From: DATKSS01 sp049582065
GTDB lineage: Bacteria; Chloroflexota; Dormibacteria; Dormibacterales; Dormibacteraceae
Direction of reading: 5' to 3'
Assembly: GCA_049582065.1 (NCBI GenBank)
Contig: JBAUTF010000260.1
Span: forward strand, 1 to 7,860
DNA: 7,860 nt
Below the pieces are notes generated by a model, which worked only from the letters and a program-made list of their open reading frames with translations, was not told where the DNA came from and did no database searches. Below are positions 1-3,751 of this stretch, one piece after another (positions within the stretch are counted from its first letter, which is position 1; each line of letters starts with the position of its first letter). Position numbers and translations under genes: made by a program.

Positions 1-413
1 CCACTAGCCGGTTGAACCGGGAGGAGCTGCTCCAGCAGCCCCTGGTCGCGGTGTTCGCCGTAGCCAGGCCCGATGGGGGCGTGCACGCCACGCCGCTGTG
101 GTTCTGGTGGGATGGAAGCGACCTCAACATGGTCGTCGAGCGGGACTCGCCGCGCCACCGCTGGGCGCTCCGCGCCGGCAGCGCGGCAGTGTGCATCGAG
201 ACGACCGATCCGAGCGGCCTTGCTTTCGCGACTGCGGAGGGCCCCGTCACGGTCGTGGACCCCCTGACCGCTGAGATGCGATACCGCTTGTGGGAGCGCT
301 ATGTCGGCCCCGAGCGGGCCAGGGAGGTCATCGACCGCGGCGGTCACGAGACCAAGGTCCTGCTGCGCCTCCGGCCTCAGAGGTGGCTCGGATCGGGTCT
401 CTCTGACGCCTAG
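1..413 (+). CDS. PPOX-fold (pyridoxamine 5'-phosphate oxidase-like) flavin/F420 protein, N-terminus outside window
   Basis: The open frame runs from the left edge (codons in phase from base 3) to TAG at 411-413. A TTG at 12 could be the start, but no stop lies before it and homologous proteins usually carry about ten more residues ahead of the LLQQP segment, so I treat the gene as 5'-truncated by the window. The visible 133 residues show the split beta-barrel pattern: a first strand VAVFAVARPDGGVHATPLWF, then WWDGSDLNMVV, an SPRHRWALRAG cofactor-loop segment (typically R-x-x-x near the phosphate site), AVCIET, and FATAEGPVTVVD. This fits small PPOX-family oxidoreductases that bind FMN or F420. 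The cofactor and substrate cannot be told from this sequence. It is convergent with the SDR gene and the two stops overlap by 4 bases. Family is fairly sure; function is unknown. Confidence 0.75.
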   Translation, partial: TSRLNREELLQQPLVAVFAVARPDGGVHATPLWFWWDGSDLNMVVERDSPRHRWALRAGSAAVCIETTDPSGLAFATAEGPVTVVDPLTAEMRYRLWERYVGPERAREVIDRGGHETKVLLRLRPQRWLGSGLSDA

Positions 414-1165
414 AGGATCGAGCGCCCCTGGCCGCCGTCGACAGGGATGCAGGCCCCGTTGACCAGGCTCGCCTGCTGCGAGCAGACGAAAGAGACCACG
501 CTCGCAACCTCCTCCACCAACCCAAACCGGCCCAGCGGCATGTCGCGGCGCACGAAATCGGCAATGCCTTCGGGATCGCTCTTTTGCCGGCGGTCCCATC
601 CGCCTCCTTCCCACAGGATCGAGCCCGGCGCCACGGCGTTCACCGTCACGCCTCGCGCCGCCACGTCGCGCGCAAGCGACTTCACCATGCTGTTCTCCGC
701 CGCCTTGGCGGCGTTGTAAGCGGGAGCGCCGCCGGACTCGCGTCCCCACACCGAGCTGATGACGACGATGCGTCCCCAGCCGCGGTCCAGCATCCCTTTC
801 AGGACGAGCTGGGTCATGCGAACGCTGACCCCGACGTTTCCGTCGAAGGCGGCCTCGAACTCGCGTGAGCCGGTGTCCGCCCAGGTGCTGCCCGCGCGCG
901 CGCCCACGTTGTTGATGAGGATGTCGACCGGCCCGAGCGCCTTCTCCGTGGTTTCGACCGCGCGCCGGCACCCTGTCTCGGTGAGAACGTCGGCGGCGAC
1001 GCCGAAGCCCTTCAACGACGTCGCGGTGCGCTCGACGCCGGCCTCGTCGCGGGCCACGACCGAAACCCGGCAGCCTTCGGAGGCGAGCGCCTGCGCGATG
1101 CCGAGGCCGATCCCCCTGGTCCCGCCGGTGACGAGCGCCACCTTGCCCGCGATGCCTAGGTCCAC
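410..1165 (-). CDS. Short-chain dehydrogenase/reductase (SDR), FabG-like
   Basis: A classical 251-residue NAD(P)-dependent SDR. Numbered from the GTG at 1165, it has the Rossmann motif TGGTRGIG at 13-20, an Arg after strand 2 (VVAR, about 39) suggesting NADP(H), NNVG at 85-88, and the catalytic set N110, S138 (or S137), Y150 and K154 in YNAAK. The C-terminal PVDGGQG stretch is typical. The frame stays open to a GTG at 1219 (269 aa), but I prefer 1165: the protein then begins MDLGIAGKVALVTGG, the usual SDR N-terminus, and a TACGAT -10-like hexamer (1173-1178, minus strand) lies exactly 7 bases before it, as in leaderless genes. The substrate is unknown; FabG-like sequence does not prove a fatty-acid role. 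It is divergent from the Nudix gene and convergent with the PPOX gene. Confidence 0.9.
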   Translation of the reverse strand: MDLGIAGKVALVTGGTRGIGLGIAQALASEGCRVSVVARDEAGVERTATSLKGFGVAADVLTETGCRRAVETTEKALGPVDILINNVGARAGSTWADTGSREFEAAFDGNVGVSVRMTQLVLKGMLDRGWGRIVVISSVWGRESGGAPAYNAAKAAENSMVKSLARDVAARGVTVNAVAPGSILWEGGGWDRRQKSDPEGIADFVRRDMPLGRFGLVEEVASVVSFVCSQQASLVNGACIPVDGGQGRSIL

Positions 1166-1264
1166 CTGCCGAATCGTAAACTCAGTCGCATCGCCACCCC
1201 GCCAGAGCTGTCGGGCCACCTCAACCTCACGGGCACGCCGGCCGTACCGAGACCTTCAGCCACC
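1166..1264. promoter_or_regulatory. Divergent promoter region between SDR and Nudix genes
   Basis: Two -10-like hexamers of the TANNNT type lie back to back and overlap by two bases: TACGAT on the minus strand (1173-1178) and TAAACT on the plus strand (1177-1182). Each is followed by exactly 7 bases and then a possible first codon: GTG at 1165 for the SDR, and ATC at 1190, in frame with the Nudix protein. No convincing -35 box or Shine-Dalgarno sequence is present for either gene. The part from 1190 to 1264 is probably Nudix coding sequence. The layout fits leaderless divergent transcription, inferred from position only. Confidence 0.35.
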
Positions 1265-1897
1265 GTGCTGCTCCTCCGCGGGCGCCGCCCCTGGGAGCTG
1301 CTCCTGGTGCACCGCCCGGGCGGCGCGGACTTTGCGCCGGGCGCATACGTGTTTCCCGGCGGCACGGTGCACGACGGGGACGGGACTTGGGGCGACGAGA
1401 TCCGCGCGGCCGCGATCCGCGAGCTGTTCGAAGAGGCCGGCATCCTGCTCGCCCGGCGGAGATCGCGCTTGGCGCGCGAGACCGACTGCGACAGGGTGCG
1501 AGCGCTGGTCGAGGGCGGCGCACCTTTCGAGCAGGCGATGCGGCAGCTGGAGCTCGAGCCGGCGTTCGATCGCCTTGTGATGTTCGCCCGCTGGGTCACG
1601 CCGGCCCAGATGCGTCGAAGGTTCGATGCGCGGTTCTTCCTCGCCCGCCTGCCGGCGGGCCAGCCGGTGCGCCCGCAGCAAGGCGAGGTCACCGACTGGC
1701 TCTGGATCTCGCCCGAGCGGGCGCTCGACAGCCCCGAGATCACCCTCGTCTACGCGACGCGAACGGTGCTCGAGTCGGTGGCCACCGGCGAGGACGCCTC
1801 AGCTGTCGTCGCCCGCGCCCGGCGGATGCGCGAGATCCCGACCGTGGAACCGCGCGTCGTGGAGACCGAACGCGGCTGGGAGATCGTCAGGGACTAG
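1265..1897 (+). CDS. Nudix hydrolase
   Basis: The 210-residue protein from GTG 1265 has a first-strand/loop block LLLVHRPGG...FAPGAYVFPGG (12-33) and a Nudix box at 38-60: G38, then D44 where the consensus has Glu, then R52 E53 L54 x E56 E57 x G59 I60. The metal-binding REUxEE core is intact. The long helical insert after the box (about 65-105) recalls the NUDT7/NUDT19-like branch, so a nucleoside-diphosphate-linked substrate (CoA, NADH or NTP type) is possible but not determined. The start is doubtful. Codons 1190-1264 in the same frame encode a typical family N-terminus (ATPPELSG...PRPSATV), yet the stop at 1157 and the first ATG/GTG/TTG at 1265 leave only ATC 1190, CTG 1166 or CTG 1208 as upstream starts. 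It ends 7 bases from the convergent deaminase gene. Confidence 0.85.
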   Translation: MLLLRGRRPWELLLVHRPGGADFAPGAYVFPGGTVHDGDGTWGDEIRAAAIRELFEEAGILLARRRSRLARETDCDRVRALVEGGAPFEQAMRQLELEPAFDRLVMFARWVTPAQMRRRFDARFFLARLPAGQPVRPQQGEVTDWLWISPERALDSPEITLVYATRTVLESVATGEDASAVVARARRMREIPTVEPRVVETERGWEIVRD

Positions 1898-1900
1898 CCA

Positions 1901-1912
1901 GGCGCTAGCGCC
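1901..1912. repeat. 12-bp perfect palindrome between convergent genes
   Basis: GGCGCTAGCGCC is its own reverse complement. It overlaps the TAG stop of the deaminase gene (1905-1907, minus) and starts 3 bases after the Nudix stop. As RNA it could form a 4-bp GGCG/CGCC stem with a CUAG loop on either strand. No T-run follows on either side, so a terminator role is not supported; it may be chance in GC-rich sequence. Confidence 0.4.
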
Positions 1913-2369
1913 AGAGGGCGCGCCATCGGTCGTAGTGGATGACCTCCACCCCTCCCCGGCGCAGCACGTCGAGCCCTGCGGGATCGCGGTACGCCTCCCG
2001 GTAGTACACGCGCCCGACATTGGTGTTGATGATCATCTTGGCGCACATCACGCAGGGCGACGCGCTGACGAACATCACCTTGCCCGGCAGCCCCGCACCC
2101 GCTTTGATCAGCGCGTTCTGCTCCGAATGAATGCAGCCGCAGTTTCCCGGCTCGGTCGAGTCGCAGCGGTTGGGCAGACCACGCGCGTTGCCGTTGTAGC
2201 CGATGCCGAGCACCTGGGTCAGGTCAGGGGTCGTGATCACGCTGCCGACCTGGAGGCGCGCGCACGTGGACCGCTTGGCCAGCTCCTCGGCCATGCGCAT
2301 GTAGACCTCCTCCAGCGGGATTCGGTCGGGCGCCTGCTCGGGCTCGGAAAGGGGCTTGATCTCGGCCAT
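1905..2369 (-). CDS. dCMP deaminase / ComEB-type zinc cytidine deaminase family protein
   Basis: A 154-residue cytidine/deoxycytidylate deaminase-fold protein. Numbered from ATG 2369, it has the zinc site and proton shuttle in CGCIHSEQNA (His81, Glu83) and the PCVMC pair (Cys106, Cys109). Other family features are VGSVI (41-45), GIGYNGNARGLPNRC (57-69), and the segment after the zinc site, VGRVYYREAYRD. dCMP deaminases make dUMP, the precursor for dTMP, which fits the nearby ribonucleotide reductase gene. The motif reads HSE rather than the commoner HAE. A TTG at 2375 would add two residues; ATG is preferred although neither has a strong Shine-Dalgarno. The gene is divergent from rmuC and convergent with the Nudix gene. 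An alternative is a related deaminase acting on another cytosine or guanine compound, but dCMP is the best guess. Confidence 0.88.
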   Translation of the reverse strand: MAEIKPLSEPEQAPDRIPLEEVYMRMAEELAKRSTCARLQVGSVITTPDLTQVLGIGYNGNARGLPNRCDSTEPGNCGCIHSEQNALIKAGAGLPGKVMFVSASPCVMCAKMIINTNVGRVYYREAYRDPAGLDVLRRGGVEVIHYDRWRALWR

Positions 2370-2390
2370 CTTCAAGTCAGGTTAACAGTC

Positions 2391-2426
2391 TTGTCTAGAC
2401 CCGGTTTCGGGACTACAATGCGCAAG
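2391..2426 (+). promoter_or_regulatory. rmuC promoter, probably giving a leaderless mRNA
   Basis: TTGTCT at 2391-2396 (4 of 6 against TTGACA) and TACAAT at 2414-2419 (5 of 6 against TATAAT) are separated by exactly 17 bases. A start 7 bases after the -10 would place the first nucleotide at or one base before ATG 2427, so the mRNA would have no leader; no Shine-Dalgarno is visible. The -35 overlaps the palindrome GTCTAGAC (2393-2400), and the spacer holds the inverted repeat CCCG-GTTT-CGGG (2400-2411). Both could be operators, but this is inference. Confidence 0.5.
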
Positions 2427-3431
2427 ATGTCGGTGCTAGAACTCTTGTTCGCCCTTCTCCTTGTATGTGTGCTGGCCGGGTTGGCCGGGATCGCGGCCCT
2501 GGTCTGGAGCCTGGTCCGGCGGGCGGACGGGCACGGGCGCGACGTCGCCGAGCTCAAGAGCCGCCTGGAGGCCGGCGGCAGCACCCAGCAGGTCCAGGCC
2601 GCCGAGCTTCGCGAGCGCCTCTCCCAGACCCAATCGGTCGTCGAGGGCCTGCGCTCCGCGCTCTCGGCCCGGCAACCGGTCGAGGACGAGGCGCGGGCCA
2701 GCCTGAAGCGCCTGGAGAATGTGATCGCCGGCAGCTCGACCCGCGGCGCCGCCGGCGAGAACATCCTGGAGGAGGCGCTCCGCCACCTCCCGCCCGAGAT
2801 GCTGCAGCGCAACGTCTGGGTGGGCGGCAAGGTCGTCGAGCTGGCCCTGCGGCTGCCGGGCGGCAAGCTCATGCCCATGGACTCCAAATGGGTGTCCAGC
2901 GTCGCGCTGGAGCAGCTGGCGGACCCCGGCCTTGACGCCAACCGGCGCGCGCAGCTCACTGCCCAGGTCGAACGGGAGGTCGAGCGGCGCGTTCGCGAGG
3001 TCAGTCAGTACATCGACCCGGCCACCACGTCACCGTTCGCGCTGGCGGTGATCCCCGACGCGGCCTATGACGTGTGCCGGGGCGCGATCGTCGGGGCTCA
3101 CAAGCGCCACGTCATGGTGGTCGGCTACGCGATGGCTCTGCCCTACCTGCTCACGCTCTACCAGCTGCACCTCCAGTTCGCCAGGACGGTGGACATGGAG
3201 AGACTGCAGTCGGCCCTGATCGACGTCGAGCGCCACCTCGACACCCTGGAAGGGATCCTCGAGAACAAGCTCCAGCGCGCGGTGACGATGCTGCAGAACG
3301 CCTACAGCGAGGGCAAGCAGGTGTCGGCGCGCATCCGCGCCTCGGCTCAAAGCGTCCAGGTTTCAGCCGGGGCTGAGGAAAATGTTTCCACAGAGACCCT
3401 GGGCCTGGCGCTCGTCGACTCAGCTCAGTAG
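2427..3431 (+). CDS. rmuC: RmuC family DNA recombination-associated protein
   Basis: A 334-residue membrane-anchored RmuC-like protein. It has an N-terminal transmembrane helix (about 6-29, rich in Leu/Val/Ala and followed by RR), a Glu/Arg/Gln-rich coiled-coil stretch (about 34-90), then the RmuC domain: RGAAGENILEEALRHLP, VVELALRLPGGKLMPMDSKW (the family's LPG...P-DSK block), IDPATTSPFALAVIPDAAYD, and HVMVVGYAMALPYLLTLYQLHLQF, ending in helices like those of known RmuC. RmuC in E. coli limits rearrangements at inverted repeats and looks nuclease-like; its activity here is inferred. I start at ATG 2427 because the -10 box TACAAT covers the in-frame ATG at 2418, which would add three residues (MRK). 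It is somewhat shorter than many proteobacterial RmuC proteins. Transcribed away from the deaminase gene. Confidence 0.88.
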   Translation: MSVLELLFALLLVCVLAGLAGIAALVWSLVRRADGHGRDVAELKSRLEAGGSTQQVQAAELRERLSQTQSVVEGLRSALSARQPVEDEARASLKRLENVIAGSSTRGAAGENILEEALRHLPPEMLQRNVWVGGKVVELALRLPGGKLMPMDSKWVSSVALEQLADPGLDANRRAQLTAQVEREVERRVREVSQYIDPATTSPFALAVIPDAAYDVCRGAIVGAHKRHVMVVGYAMALPYLLTLYQLHLQFARTVDMERLQSALIDVERHLDTLEGILENKLQRAVTMLQNAYSEGKQVSARIRASAQSVQVSAGAEENVSTETLGLALVDSAQ

Positions 3432-3597
3432 GCCGGTTTTGCCCAGCTTTCCCTCAGGTTTACCCATCCTGTGCCCACCTCCTCACCAGGGATATCCACA
3501 GGTAATCCACCAACATGTTGGGGGTAAACGATTGTTTAGACCACATATCTTGTGTTTGGGGCTTGACAACCCCAAAACCTGCTCGTATAGTTCGAGC
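3432..3597 (+). promoter_or_regulatory. nrdJ promoter and upstream control region
   Basis: This non-coding stretch holds a near-consensus sigma-70 promoter: TTGACA at 3563-3568 (6 of 6), a 17-base spacer, and TATAGT at 3586-3591 (5 of 6), predicting a start near 3598. The -35 lies in the 8-base loop of a perfect 7-bp inverted repeat, TTTGGGG (3555-3561) / CCCCAAA (3570-3576). Upstream are two NrdR-box-like sites (3508-3523 and 3540-3555), a DnaA-box-like ATATCCACA (3492-3500) with a weaker repeat at 3503-3511, and an 8-bp inverted repeat GTTTACCC (3458-3465) / GGGTAAAC (3522-3529). I see no clear rmuC terminator at its left end and no convincing gene. Confidence 0.7.
3508..3555. promoter_or_regulatory. 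Candidate tandem NrdR boxes upstream of nrdJ
   Basis: Two 16-bp sites, CACCAACATGTTGGGG (3508-3523) and ACCACATATCTTGTGT (3540-3555), lie 32 bp apart centre to centre, a multiple of the helical repeat and the spacing known for NrdR, the ATP/dATP-sensing repressor of ribonucleotide reductase genes. Against the published-style consensus aCaCwAtATaTwGtgt the first contains the CwAnATnTwG core exactly, within a perfect 12-bp palindrome CCAACATGTTGG; the second matches 12 of 16 bases. Both end just upstream of the -35 box. No nrdR gene is in the window. The consensus is recalled, not searched. Confidence 0.45.
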
Positions 3598-3751
3598 CGT
3601 TACATCGAGGCCCTGGGGCATAAGTGGCGGGCATGCTCTGGGGCCTCTTGCATCCCCAAGCGAACAAGTTCAACGACCCACCCCACGTCGCAGCAAACCG
3701 ATTGGAATCCACCCTCACCGGGGATGATTGAAGGAGGCGTTCTCTAAGAAG
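3598..3751 (+). ncRNA. Structured 5' leader of nrdJ, candidate cis-regulatory RNA
   Basis: The leader between the predicted start (about 3598) and ATG 3752 can form a 15-bp hairpin: GAGGCCCTGGGGCAT (3607-3621) with ATGCTCTGGGGCCTC (3633-3647), including three G-U pairs and an 11-nt loop. Alternatively GCCTCTT (3643-3649) can pair with AGGAGGC (3732-3738), covering the Shine-Dalgarno, and this stacks near CATCCCC (3651-3657) paired with GGGGATG (3720-3726). The two folds share bases 3643-3647, so they exclude each other at the outer hairpin. I see no cobalamin-riboswitch B12 box. A switch role is inferred from pairing alone. Confidence 0.45.
3731..3737 (+). promoter_or_regulatory. nrdJ Shine-Dalgarno, unusually far from the start
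   Basis: AAGGAGG is a full-strength ribosome-binding sequence, but 14 bases separate it from ATG 3752; 5 to 9 is usual. A short AAGAAG sits directly before the ATG. A TTG at 3728 in the same frame lies before the Shine-Dalgarno itself, so it cannot use it. The 7-codon frame ATG 3724 to TAA 3745-3747 spans it, ending 4 bases before the nrdJ ATG. Confidence 0.6.

Noticed and set aside
759..1580. 273-codon plus-strand frame over the SDR
   Set aside because: Antisense of the SDR gene and out of frame with the Nudix gene; no recognisable motif.
1626..2417. Open frame extending RmuC upstream to 1626
   Set aside because: The extension is out of frame with the Nudix gene and antisense to the deaminase gene. 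It reads as arginine-rich shadow sequence, and the RmuC membrane anchor and promoter set the start near 2427.
3382..3747. 121-codon frame across the rmuC-nrdJ gap
   Set aside because: No domain or usual codon pattern, and it crosses the rmuC end, the promoter and the leader hairpin; only its last 7 codons were considered further.
3598..3751. Cobalamin riboswitch in the nrdJ leader
   Set aside because: I looked for the B12 box (GCCACTG-like) and found none; such switches usually control the non-cobalamin reductase, not NrdJ.
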